NCBI GenBank assembly: GCA_903939555.1
Contig: CAJAHV010000057.1
Coordinates: 1 to 13,949, forward strand
Origin: an uncultured Alphaproteobacteria bacterium
GTDB lineage: Bacteria > Pseudomonadota > Alphaproteobacteria > Sphingomonadales > Sphingomonadaceae
Length of the DNA: 13,949 nt
Reading direction: 5' to 3'
Shown here: in pieces, positions 1-6,633 of the stretch
Layout of the letters: each line of letters begins with the position of its first letter
Numbering within the stretch: position 1 is the first letter of the stretch
Program-made: the position numbers and the translations under genes
Notes under the pieces: model-generated
Seen by the model: only the letters and a program-made list of their open reading frames with translations
What the model was told of the DNA's origin: nothing
Database searches by the model: none

Positions 1-822
1 ACGCAGGTTCCAGCTCATTGTCGAGCTCTGATACATGGCGCGGTAGTAACGCTCGGCAGCGCGGACGATATTGGCATTCTGCACGGCATCGAACCAGCGC
101 TCGCCATCGTCGCCGAGATATTCGAGCCGATTGTGAAGCAGTTTGACCAACTGGGCGATCGCGCCGGCCTCGCATAGCGGGCCATGGCCGTGCACCGCTG
201 CCCGGCCATAATATGCCGGATTGTCCTGCCAGGGAGTCAGGCAGCCATAGCGCTGGCGGGCCCGCGCCGCTTCGGCCGGATCGACCGAATCGAGATATTC
301 GAGCACCGCATGGATGGATTCGCTCAGACTGTAGACATCGAGACCGTGTACGGAGACGCGTTCGGCTTCGGGCACATCTTCATTGTGTCCGCGCAGCCAG
401 TCGGCAAATTCCAGAAATTCGGTATTTCGCCACATCCAGGTGGGGAAGCGCACGAAAACATCGCCCCGGCGTGGCCGCGGCGCATTATGACGGACATAAT
501 CATCGATACGACCGGCATCGGGCCAATCGGCCTCCAGCGCGACGATATTGAAACCGTGATGCTCGACAAGATGCCGGGTGATCGCTGCGCGGGCGCGGTA
601 GAATTCCGATGTACCATGCGTGGCCTCGCCCAGCAGTACCACCCGCGCATCGCCAAAGCGGTCGAAGCAGGCGCCGAACTCTGTTGCCTTGGCGGGGTGG
701 GGCAATGGTTCGGCATGGCGACGCAGCATCGCCACGAGATCCGGCGGTGGCGGCTTGTGTGTTGCGGGTCTGCGCAGTTTGGCATCAGGCAAAATGGCGT
801 CGGGCAGCGTATTGCCGGGCAT
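1..822 (-). CDS. Erythromycin esterase family protein, N-terminal 274 residues (partial)
   Basis: Reading leftwards from ATG at 822, the frame is open for 274 codons to the window edge, so the C-terminus is missing. An in-frame TAA lies two codons upstream, so no earlier start is possible, and AGAAGGA sits about 9 bases before the ATG. The family signature is visible: VVLLGEATHGTSEFY (residues 61-75) with E66 and H69 in the position of the EreA/EreB catalytic Glu/His, ALEADWPDA (E98) as the next conserved acid, and ERYYRAMY followed by SWNLR at the edge. Characterised Ere enzymes hydrolyse macrolide lactones, but most chromosomal members have unknown substrates, and some carry a C-terminal phosphoribosyltransferase domain that could lie outside this window. 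There is no signal peptide, so it is probably cytoplasmic. It follows the BON gene on the same strand after 151 bases. The family is sure; a resistance function is not implied. Confidence 0.9.
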   Translation of the reverse strand, partial: MPGNTLPDAILPDAKLRRPATHKPPPPDLVAMLRRHAEPLPHPAKATEFGACFDRFGDARVVLLGEATHGTSEFYRARAAITRHLVEHHGFNIVALEADWPDAGRIDDYVRHNAPRPRRGDVFVRFPTWMWRNTEFLEFADWLRGHNEDVPEAERVSVHGLDVYSLSESIHAVLEYLDSVDPAEAARARQRYGCLTPWQDNPAYYGRAAVHGHGPLCEAGAIAQLVKLLHNRLEYLGDDGERWFDAVQNANIVRAAERYYRAMYQSSTMSWNLR

Positions 823-857
823 CTCGATTTATCCTTCTGTCGCAAGAATTCCGCAAA

Positions 858-893
858 CCGTATCGACCATGCCAAATGACACCGTCGATACGG
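858..893. repeat. Perfect 10-bp inverted repeat upstream of the Ere-family gene
   Basis: CCGTATCGAC (858-867) is repeated in perfect inverse as GTCGATACGG (884-893) across a 16-base spacer. The right arm also takes part in a second possible stem, ATGAC(A)CCGT with ACGGGTCAT (876-898, one bulge). It lies 36-71 bases upstream of the Ere-family start and 80-115 bases after the BON stop, so it could be an operator, a leader hairpin or a 3' processing or termination structure. There is no T-run on either side, which argues against a standard terminator. Confidence 0.45.
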
Positions 894-973
894 GTCATGT
901 GCCAAGAGTACGCAACGCAACGCACATGTGACGCGGGCAGGGCGGGGCAGGCCCTACCCGCGCTACCTTGGGG

Positions 974-1624
974 TCATACGACCGCGATCTTGTCCTCGAC
1001 CCGGGCCACACCGGGCGCTGACCAAGCGGCATTTTCGGCAAGCTGGCGTTCGTGCCAGCTGTGGACCTTGCCTTCGAGCTTGACCGTGCCGCCATCAGTG
1101 GTCACCCGGATGCTGTTGGTGTCGGTATCGATCATCCGCTTGAACGAGGCGGTGATGAGATCCTTGACATTGGTCGGCGATGGTTGCTGGCGGACGGCGA
1201 TCAGGTTGGTGACGCCCAGCACACCGGTGATGCGCCCCGCGGCACGGCGCGCCAAGTCGCGCTGGAAATGCCAGTCGACGGTGCCGCTCAACGTCACCCA
1301 ATGGCGTTCGACCTTGACGGTGATCTTGTCCGACGGGATGCCGACATCCCATTTGAACAATTCGATGACACGCTCCGCAATTTCGGAATCGCTGGTCTTG
1401 GGGTCGCTGGGAAAGCGCACGGTGATTTCCTCGGCGATTCCCTTCACCCCGACGATCCGCCGTGCAATGCTCTCGACGACTTCCTTCTGGGAATAGTCTC
1501 CGACGAAACCACTGAACGTCACCACGCCGTTATGCACAGCGACGCCGATCCCGGCATGGTCGATACGTGGGTCCCAAGCGAGTTCATCAAGCACTTCGCG
1601 CTGCAGTTGAGCATCAGTTTTCAT
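974..1624 (-). CDS. Cytoplasmic protein with three BON domains
   Basis: The product has 216 residues. The start at 1624 is chosen because AAGGAG lies 7 bases upstream; the frame extends further but without a comparable ribosome site. Three BON repeats fill the protein, at about residues 3-70, 79-146 and 152-215. Each ends with the typical pattern of a hydrophobic strand, V-T-L/F-S-G or V-K-L-E-G, a helix with R/E-rich face, and a G-V hinge (VVTFSGFVGD, WVTLSGTVDW, TVKLEGKVHS). BON domains are small alpha/beta modules thought to bind phospholipid or ligands; OsmY is the best known example. Unlike OsmY there is no signal peptide, so this protein is cytoplasmic. Such triple-BON proteins are common in alphaproteobacterial stress clusters. 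It is transcribed away from the FixK/FNR-type gene and may form a unit with the downstream Ere-family gene. The molecular function is unknown. Confidence 0.92.
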   Translation of the reverse strand: MKTDAQLQREVLDELAWDPRIDHAGIGVAVHNGVVTFSGFVGDYSQKEVVESIARRIVGVKGIAEEITVRFPSDPKTSDSEIAERVIELFKWDVGIPSDKITVKVERHWVTLSGTVDWHFQRDLARRAAGRITGVLGVTNLIAVRQQPSPTNVKDLITASFKRMIDTDTNSIRVTTDGGTVKLEGKVHSWHERQLAENAAWSAPGVARVEDKIAVV

Positions 1625-2117
1625 GGCGTTTCTCCTTGATTGGACGATGACGAAATAAGCATGGTGGCCGGTCGGGCGACTATCCGCATTTTCCCCGAGC
1701 GAGGGCTTGCCGACACGGCCGGAGGCATCACCAATCTTGTTGATTTCAGCCCGCGAACCGGCTTTTTCACGGCATGATCTGCCTCGGTGGCAACCATGAT
1801 TGTCGCCGCTGTACAGGACGTTGGGCCCGTACCCGAGTGGCGCCATCGCAAGCCGATTTGGAGCGGCAAAGGGCCTGGCATGCAGACCCTGAAATGTTGT
1901 TGCCGGCTACAGCCAGTGATCAGGAGCGGCCTGTGCCATTTTCCCCGAACGCGCCCATCAGCGGAAGCTGTGTTCGACCACTCCCGACAACCAGTTCGGG
2001 CCCGATCTGGATTAGGTACATAACACAATGACCTGTGGGCGCAGGATGCATAGGTTGAAAAGTCGGGGTTGCCGATCTGGAACGGAATTCGCGGTGCACA
2101 GTCTTGCAGGATTACAA
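1625..2117. other. 493-base divergent intergenic region between BON and FixK/FNR-type genes
   Basis: This spacer must hold the promoters of both divergent genes. Frames open here on both strands give low-complexity R/P-rich or irregular peptides with no recognisable domain, so I call no gene. No complete TTGA-N6-TCAA box is present: TTGA half-sites occur near 1637 and 1739 but lack the matching half. A TTAGGTACATAA element at 2012-2023 is the clearest candidate site. A GGAAC at 2079-2083 is 17 bases from GTC, close to but not matching the EcfG-type general-stress promoter pattern. Confidence 0.5.
2012..2023 (+). promoter_or_regulatory. Candidate FixJ-type site upstream of the FixK/FNR-type gene
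   Basis: TTAGGTACATAA lies about 95 bases before the chosen start at 2118, in a spacer that is otherwise poor in A+T runs. FixJ is a NarL-type regulator whose described targets are GTA-rich, and fixK genes are its classical target. The assignment rests on position and a loose resemblance only. Confidence 0.25.
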
Positions 2118-2807
2118 ATGGGCGAAGCCGGGGCCGGGCAGCATGTGGTCGCCCCGCATCTTGTCGCCCGGGGCCATGGTGCCCGGCGCGAAATCGCCAT
2201 GCCGGCAAAAGCCGGTGAAATGCTGTTCCATGAAGGCGATGCCTGTGAGCGGGTTTTTGAACTGCGGCGCGGCATCGTGCGCGGGGTCAGCATGTCGTAT
2301 GAGGGGGACCGGCAGGTAACCGCCTTTTTCTTTGCCGGGGACCAGATCGGGCTGCCGCTGTCGGACTGTTACCGCTTTACCGCCGAGGCGGTGACCGACG
2401 TGCTGTATGTCTGCCAGTCGCGGCTGAACTGGCACGAAGCGTTGATCCGCAGCTGCCGCGACGATGGCCGCCTGTTGCCTTCGATCTGCGCCGAACAGAG
2501 CCCGACCTTCCGCCGCGGCATGATCGTGGGTCGCAACGGCATCGTGGCGCGCTTGAGCGCCTTTCTGCTTTCGATTGTCGACCGTTTGCCCGAGGCCGGC
2601 GCCGGCGCCCGGCGACTGCCGCTGCCGCAGACCGATATCGCTGCCTATCTGGCGACCTCACCCGAATCAGTCTGCCGGGCGTTTCGCCATTTGCGCGAGC
2701 AGGGTGTCATTGCCACCCCGCGCCGCGACCTGATCGTGGTCGATCGCGCCCGGCTGGAGGCGATCGCCGGCGGGATCGCCCGCCCGCACCCGGCCAGTCC
2801 CGACTAA
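2118..2807 (+). CDS. Crp/Fnr-family transcription regulator, FixK-like
   Basis: The product has 229 residues from ATG 2118, which has GCAGGA 6 bases upstream. The frame opens at 2028, but that ATG has no ribosome site and adds 30 residues of unlike composition. A cyclic-nucleotide-type beta-roll covers about residues 15-115 (LFHEGD near 37-42, then ELRRGIVR and VTAFFFAGDQIG). A long dimer helix follows, and a winged helix-turn-helix at about 168-205 (TDIAAYLATSPESVCRAFRHL). In the recognition helix E183 and R187 match FNR Glu209 and Arg213, which read the TTGA/TCAA core; the Ser212 position is Cys186. There is no N-terminal CxxC cluster, so it cannot bind a [4Fe-4S] cluster as FNR does. That places it nearer FixK, which is controlled at the level of transcription by FixLJ. 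A fixLJ pair lies about 10 kb downstream. Exact orthology with fixK is inferred. Confidence 0.9.
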   Translation: MGEAGAGQHVVAPHLVARGHGARREIAMPAKAGEMLFHEGDACERVFELRRGIVRGVSMSYEGDRQVTAFFFAGDQIGLPLSDCYRFTAEAVTDVLYVCQSRLNWHEALIRSCRDDGRLLPSICAEQSPTFRRGMIVGRNGIVARLSAFLLSIVDRLPEAGAGARRLPLPQTDIAAYLATSPESVCRAFRHLREQGVIATPRRDLIVVDRARLEAIAGGIARPHPASPD

Positions 2808-2937
2808 AATTTCGGGCGAACGCCTTTTCGTTGCCGCGATAGCGGCCGCCGTTGCCCCGCAGCGGATGCCCCCAACTGTGCGAAGTCATGATGTGCGGTA
2901 GCCGGCCATGCCGATTTGTCGCGGCGGCCGTGTTTTA
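2808..2937. other. Convergent spacer, no gene seen
   Basis: These 130 bases follow the stop of the FixK/FNR-type gene. They contain only short GC-rich self-complementary stretches, such as CCGCGATAGCGG, and no clear terminator for the plus strand. No coding signal was found. Confidence 0.4.
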
Positions 2938-2971
2938 TAAAATGGCCGGACGTTGGGGGGAACGCCCGGCC
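2938..2971 (-). terminator. Rho-independent terminator of the P-type ATPase gene
   Basis: Read on the minus strand, GGCCGGGCGTT and AACGTCCGGCC form an 11-bp stem (one G-U pair) around a CCCCCC loop at 2944-2971. It is followed directly by ATTTT and then ATAAAA. It lies 82 bases after the ATPase stop. On the plus strand the stem is followed by AAGTAGG, so it should work mainly in the minus direction. Confidence 0.75.
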
Positions 2972-2985
2972 AAGTAGGTGTTGAT

Positions 2986-3010
2986 GGAACATGAGGTCGC
3001 TTCATGTCCC
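2986..3010. repeat. Stem-loop between the ATPase stop and its terminator
   Basis: GGAACATGA (2986-2994) and TCATGTCCC (3002-3010) pair over 9 bp, with the single odd position forming G-U on the minus strand and a 7-base loop. It is the middle one of three consecutive dyads in the ATPase 3' region, between the stop-codon hairpin (3039-3060) and the terminator. No T-run follows. It may be an mRNA-stabilising 3' structure. Confidence 0.4.
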
Positions 3011-3038
3011 GCTTCTACATAACGGGCCCGGGGCGGCC

Positions 3039-3060
3039 CGGCTTGACCCTCGTCAAGCCG
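3039..3060. repeat. Perfect 9-bp dyad with a TTGA-N6-TCAA core overlapping the ATPase stop codon
   Basis: CGGCTTGAC (3039-3047) and GTCAAGCCG (3052-3060) are perfect inverted arms separated by CCTC. The core TTGACCCTCGTCAA (3043-3056) matches the FNR/FixK pattern TTGA-N6-TCAA exactly. The ATPase stop codon (3053-3055) lies inside it. It is not upstream of any gene in this window, so it is at least as likely to be an RNA hairpin at the 3' end of the ATPase message as a binding site. Confidence 0.5.
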
Positions 3061-5683
3061 GGGGTAATTCAGCCGCCGTGTCAGGTGCTTTTTTATGGGC
3101 CAGCCGACGCAGACCCTTCAACAACACCATCAACAGACCGCACACGCCCGCCGTTGCCGCGAGATCGACCGGGCGCAATATTTCGAAGCGCAGCGCTGCC
3201 TGCACTGGCGGCAGCAGCATCGCAGCCAGGCAGAAAAGCGTCACGGCGGCGACGATGCGGCCCAGCGCCGCATTGGGCCGTTTCCTTGTCGGCAACAGAG
3301 CGCCCGATTCAGCGCGGTTGACCCCGACCAGCACCAGGATGGCGCCAACCAGCGCGAAAAAGCTGAGCGCGCGCACCGCGCCCTCGGACAGGCCGGCAGC
3401 CGTGGCGGCAAGGTACAACCCGCCAAGCAACACGAAGCTGACGCCGCCTTGCGCGATGCTGCTGGCGATCATGCGGCCCGAAAACAGCCGTTCATCGCCG
3501 GGCCGCGGCGGCCGGCGCATGACATCATCGTCTGGCGGTTCGGCTTCGAAGACCAGCGCGCAGACCGGGTCGATGATCATCTCCAGCAAGGCAATATGTA
3601 CCGGCCCGAACAGCAGCGGCAGGCCCGCAGCAAGCGGCAGCAGCGCCAGGCCGGCGATCGGCACATGCACGGCGAATATGAACCCCATCGCCTTGCGAAT
3701 ATTGTCATGAATGCGCCGGCCCAAGGCGATGGCCGTGACGATCGAACCGAAATCATCGTCGAGCAGCACGATCGCCGCGGCTTCGCGTGCTACATCGGTG
3801 CCGCGCTTGCCCATGGCGATGCCGATATGTGCCGCCTTGAGAGCCGGGGCATCGTTGACGCCGTCGCCGGTCATCGCAACGATTTCGCCGGCTGCCTTGA
3901 ATGCCGTGACCAGACGCAGCTTTTGTTCGGGCATGATGCGGGCAAAAACCGTGACCGCCGGGAGGCGCCGTGCCAGTTCGGCATCGTCCATGGCGGCGAG
4001 GTCGGCGCCGGTCAAAACGCCGCCGCCGGGGCCGTTTCGTGCGTCCGGATCGGCGATACCGGCCTGCGCGGCGATACCGGCCTGCGCGGCGATGGCGGCG
4101 GCCGTCGATGGATGGTCACCGGTGATCATCACCACCCTGATGCCGGCCGAGCGACATTGCGCCACGGCCGCCGGGACGCTGTCGCGGAGCGGGTCGGCCA
4201 GTCCGATCAGGCCGACAAAGCGGAAATCGAAGCCGCGCGCCGTGACCGGCCAATCCGGGCCATCGGTCATGGCTTCCGCAATGCCGAGCACGCGGATGCC
4301 ACGCGCCGCCATGCCCTCCACGGCGGCATGCGCTACCGTGCTGTCGGCTGCCGAAAGGCGGCACAGGTCAAAAATGGCTTCGGGCGCGCCTTTGGCTGCG
4401 ACGAGGCAATCTTTTTCCAATTCGTCGGCGGCGCGCGGCAATTGCCAGATGTTGGCCATCGCCAGCAGGTCGGGGCGCAGGCCATAGGAATGCCGGAGCC
4501 GGACGGCATCGCCGCTGGTGGGGGGCGGTTCCGGCGGCTGCAGCGCATGGATGGCGACTTCCATCGGGTCGACGGGATCAATGTCGCTGGCGCGCGCACC
4601 GGTCCTGATGATGGCGTGGAAATGTTCGGGTAGCGGCGCGCCGGCCAGCGCGGTCGCTTCGCCGTTGGGCAGCCATAATTCCACAACCTGCATGCGGTTC
4701 TGGGTCAGCGTGCCGGTCTTGTCGGCGCACAATATCGATGCGGCGCCCAGCGTTTCAATCGCTGCAGCCTTGCGGGTCAGCACGCCGGCGCGGCCGATTC
4801 GCCAGGCGCCCATGGCGAGAAACACGGTCAGCACGACCGGGAATTCCTCGGGCAGCATCGCCATGCCGACGGCGATGCCGGCCAAGATGGCATCGAGCCA
4901 ACCGCCGCGCAGCAGCCCGTACAGCAGTACCACCGCCAGCGCCACGCCGCCGCCGCCGATGCCGCACAGCAAGACGATGCGGGTGATTTCCCGGCGCAGG
5001 CGCGGCGCCTCGCGCTCCAGCGTCGCCAGCGAGGCGCCGATGCGGCCGATCTCGCTGCGCGCCCCGGTCGCCGTGACGATGGCAAGACCGTTGCCGCGCA
5101 CGACCAGCGTGCCTGAAAAAACCCAAGGGTGCCCATCGCCGCCCGGGCGACTTGTGTCTGTGGTTGCGCCGGGCAGGCTGGCGGCTTTGCTGACCGGCAC
5201 TGATTCGCCGGTCAGCAGCGCTTCATCGATCTGCAACTCATTGGCCTCGACCAACAGGGCATCGGCGGCCACCCGGTCGCCTTGCAGTACGACCAGAAGA
5301 TCGCCGGTGACGACGTCACGTCCAGCGATACGTTGCCGCTCGCCATCGCGCACGACCAGCGCGCGCGGCGCCGACAGGTCGCGCAGTGCCACCAGCACCC
5401 GTTCTGTCCGGGCCTGCTGGACGATACTGATGATGACCGAGAAGGTCGCGAACATCAGCAGGATCACCGCCTCCATCCGGTCGCCGAGCAACAGATAGGC
5501 AAGCCCACCAATCAGCAACAGCGCCAGCATCGGTTCGCGCAGGACATCGCCGGTAATACTGCCCAGCGACCGTTGTTCTGTATGTGGCAGCTCGTTGGGG
5601 CCGTTTTCGGCGAGCAGCGCTGCCGCCCGTACCGCCGACAGGCCGGACCGATCAAAGGGCGGCACCATAGGTTCTCCCGGCAT
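3053..5683 (-). CDS. Cation-translocating P-type ATPase, type II-like
   Basis: The product has 876 residues. ATG 5683 has GGGAGG 8 bases upstream; a second ATG at 5668 with its own GGGAG is possible. The domain order is that of a P2-type pump with no N-terminal metal-binding CxxC. It has an N-terminal cytoplasmic segment, a first membrane pair (about 50-88), an actuator domain with TGES (158-161), M3/M4 with PEEFP (278-282), DKTGT with the phosphorylated D321, KGAPEA (431-436) in the nucleotide domain, TGD near 521-523, and TGDGVND (605-611). The last membrane segments run from about 665. It would move a cation at the cost of ATP. The M6 motif is LEMIIDP (E701, D705) where SERCA-type Ca2+ pumps have N-x-x-T-D, so Ca2+ specificity should not be assumed. 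An exact 18-bp duplication adds six residues in the P-domain. It is divergent from the phasin-like gene and ends in its own terminator. Confidence 0.94.
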   Translation of the reverse strand: MPGEPMVPPFDRSGLSAVRAAALLAENGPNELPHTEQRSLGSITGDVLREPMLALLLIGGLAYLLLGDRMEAVILLMFATFSVIISIVQQARTERVLVALRDLSAPRALVVRDGERQRIAGRDVVTGDLLVVLQGDRVAADALLVEANELQIDEALLTGESVPVSKAASLPGATTDTSRPGGDGHPWVFSGTLVVRGNGLAIVTATGARSEIGRIGASLATLEREAPRLRREITRIVLLCGIGGGGVALAVVLLYGLLRGGWLDAILAGIAVGMAMLPEEFPVVLTVFLAMGAWRIGRAGVLTRKAAAIETLGAASILCADKTGTLTQNRMQVVELWLPNGEATALAGAPLPEHFHAIIRTGARASDIDPVDPMEVAIHALQPPEPPPTSGDAVRLRHSYGLRPDLLAMANIWQLPRAADELEKDCLVAAKGAPEAIFDLCRLSAADSTVAHAAVEGMAARGIRVLGIAEAMTDGPDWPVTARGFDFRFVGLIGLADPLRDSVPAAVAQCRSAGIRVVMITGDHPSTAAAIAAQAGIAAQAGIADPDARNGPGGGVLTGADLAAMDDAELARRLPAVTVFARIMPEQKLRLVTAFKAAGEIVAMTGDGVNDAPALKAAHIGIAMGKRGTDVAREAAAIVLLDDDFGSIVTAIALGRRIHDNIRKAMGFIFAVHVPIAGLALLPLAAGLPLLFGPVHIALLEMIIDPVCALVFEAEPPDDDVMRRPPRPGDERLFSGRMIASSIAQGGVSFVLLGGLYLAATAAGLSEGAVRALSFFALVGAILVLVGVNRAESGALLPTRKRPNAALGRIVAAVTLFCLAAMLLPPVQAALRFEILRPVDLAATAGVCGLLMVLLKGLRRLAHKKAPDTAAELPPA
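4052..4087. repeat. Exact 18-bp tandem duplication inside the ATPase gene
   Basis: GGCGATACCGGCCTGCGC occurs twice in direct succession (4052-4069, 4070-4087), followed by a partial third copy, GGCGAT. On the coding strand it gives AAQAGI twice, just after the TGDHPSTAAAI segment of the phosphorylation domain. The length is a multiple of three, so the frame is kept. Confidence 0.9.
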
Positions 5684-5711
5684 CAGTCTAACCTCCCGAT
5701 GTGCCGGGGTT

Positions 5712-5743
5712 CGGCGTTGCAATGCTGCCTCGCCGGCGTTGCA
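5712..5743. repeat. Two copies of CGGCGTTGCA spaced 22 bp apart
   Basis: CGGCGTTGCA occurs at 5712-5721 and 5734-5743, start to start 22 bp, or about two helical turns. Both lie on the same face of the helix, 29-60 bases upstream of the ATPase start. This arrangement suits cooperative binding of a regulator, but a chance or slippage origin is not excluded. Confidence 0.4.
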
Positions 5744-5789
5744 GGCGGCCATGTTGGGGCTTTGCCGCCTCCCGGTCGGAGCCGCAGTT

Positions 5790-5808
5790 CGTAAGTCTAC
5801 GGATTACG
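5790..5808. promoter_or_regulatory. CGTAA...TTACG dyad in the divergent promoter region
   Basis: CGTAAGTCTACGGATTACG has perfect 5-bp inverted ends around a 9-base centre. It is near the midpoint between the ATPase start (5683) and the phasin-like start (5924). A shorter GTAA...TTAC dyad occurs upstream of the alcohol dehydrogenase gene. FixJ is a candidate binder, by inference only. Confidence 0.3.
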
Positions 5809-5923
5809 ACCGCAGCGGTGCGCAGACTATGGATGATGGGTATTGGGATCGGGCTCGGCAGGCTGCTGATCGGCAGGGGCATCGCCCGGTTTTTCAGTGC
5901 ATTCACTTTTCGAGGAGCCTGCC

Positions 5924-6409
5924 ATGTCGACCATGCACAAATCCAGCCACGATGCCGCGAAAAGCAGCGACACCGGTAGTGACGCCGGAAAGGATACGGG
6001 CAAGCACAGCGGGAAGAGCCATTTCCGGCGTGGTGCACACGGTGATGGCATGGATACCAGCCTGTCGGCGCTTGATCTTGCCACTATGCCCAATCCGATG
6101 ATCGGCTTTGCCCAGATGCAGGCGCTGGCGGTGAGAATGTTCCTGAGCCGGCAGCGCGAGGTGCTGGATTTTCTCAGCCGCCGCTGTGTGCAGGATCTGC
6201 ATTTGGTCGACCAGATCATGACGACCAAGGAAACCGGCACCATGTCGAATGTGATGGCCGATTTCTATCGCAGTGCTGCGACGGATTACACTGACGAGTT
6301 GAGCCGATCAGTCAAGAGCGCGCCCCGCGCCGTCGCGGCGGCGGGCGAAGCGACGATGGATCTGGTCAAGTCAATTTCGGAAAATGCGGTGCACGCCCCC
6401 TCTTCCTGA
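5924..6409 (+). CDS. Phasin-like PHA granule protein
   Basis: The product has 161 residues. ATG 5924 is chosen because GAGGAG lies 6 bases upstream; an ATG nine codons earlier (5897) lacks such a site. The first 45 residues are hydrophilic and low-complexity, rich in K, S, G, H and D. The rest is a run of amphipathic helices, with PNPMIGFAQMQALAVRMFLS near residue 55 followed by REVLDFLSRR, typical of the alphaproteobacterial phasin family. It ends in an Ala-rich helix. Phasins coat polyhydroxyalkanoate granules and control their number and size. No signal peptide or membrane segment is present. The assignment is supported by a PHA synthase gene 1.6 kb downstream on the same strand. The Lys/His/Ser-rich tail may bind nucleic acid or the granule, but that is speculative. 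Confidence 0.8.
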   Translation: MSTMHKSSHDAAKSSDTGSDAGKDTGKHSGKSHFRRGAHGDGMDTSLSALDLATMPNPMIGFAQMQALAVRMFLSRQREVLDFLSRRCVQDLHLVDQIMTTKETGTMSNVMADFYRSAATDYTDELSRSVKSAPRAVAAAGEATMDLVKSISENAVHAPSS

Positions 6410-6553
6410 TCGGCCAGTTCGGAGCGTCGTGCCGGAGATCGTGAACCCGTAAATGGCCAAGGCTGCGGCGATGGCGATTTGGTTTTCTGGCAGCGGCGTC
6501 CGGCGGTCGCGATGCAGCGCATCGCTACCTGGGAAGTTGAGGCAGGACGAACT

Positions 6554-6574
6554 GGCCGGCAGTTATTGCCGGCC
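6554..6574. repeat. Perfect 8-bp hairpin downstream of the phasin-like gene
   Basis: GGCCGGCA (6554-6561) and TGCCGGCC (6567-6574) form a perfect stem with a GTTAT loop, 145 bases after the phasin-like stop. No T-run follows (GGAATTC), so it is at best a weak or Rho-assisted terminator. Confidence 0.4.
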
Positions 6575-6633
6575 GGAATTCAGCCGGCGTGGCTGTTGCC
6601 ACCCGACATTGACACCTCCGGGACCGAACCAGG

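Larger units (their letters stand above)
5684..5923. promoter_or_regulatory. Divergent promoter region of the ATPase and phasin-like genes
   Basis: These 240 bases separate two outward-reading genes, so both promoters must lie here. A 10-bp direct repeat (5712-5743) sits close to the ATPase start and a 19-base CGTAA...TTACG dyad (5790-5808) near the centre. No TTGA-N6-TCAA box was found. I could not place -35 and -10 elements with confidence. Confidence 0.5.

Noticed and set aside
1..822. Macrolide resistance gene
   Set aside because: The family signature is clear, but chromosomal family members mostly have unknown substrates and no mobile element or resistance context is seen.
184..1639. 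Long plus-strand open frames (for example 184-879, 609-1496 and 1052-1639)
   Set aside because: They lie opposite the Ere-family and BON genes, which have clear domains and ribosome sites; the plus-strand peptides show no domain and are antisense shadows of GC-rich coding DNA.
1774..2031. 85-codon plus-strand frame in the divergent spacer
   Set aside because: The composition is irregular (C, W, R and P-rich), there is no ribosome site or domain, and it sits where two promoters are needed.
2079..2103. EcfG-type general-stress promoter (GGAAC, 17-base gap, GTC)
   Set aside because: The -10 part lacks GTT, and the start would leave almost no leader and no room for the ribosome site at 2118.
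4050..4090. Tandem repeats as a CRISPR array
   Set aside because: The units are directly adjacent with no spacers and lie in frame inside a gene; no CRISPR array or cas gene was seen in the window.
3095..5498. Long plus-strand frames opposite the P-type ATPase (3095-4633, 4518-5498)
   Set aside because: The compositions are low-complexity and show no domain; the minus strand has every P-type ATPase motif in order.
5820..5979. Hydrophobic small peptide starting MMGIGIGLGRLLIG upstream of the phasin-like gene
   Set aside because: It has no ribosome site, runs out of frame into the phasin-like gene and has no support beyond a Gly/Ile-rich stretch.
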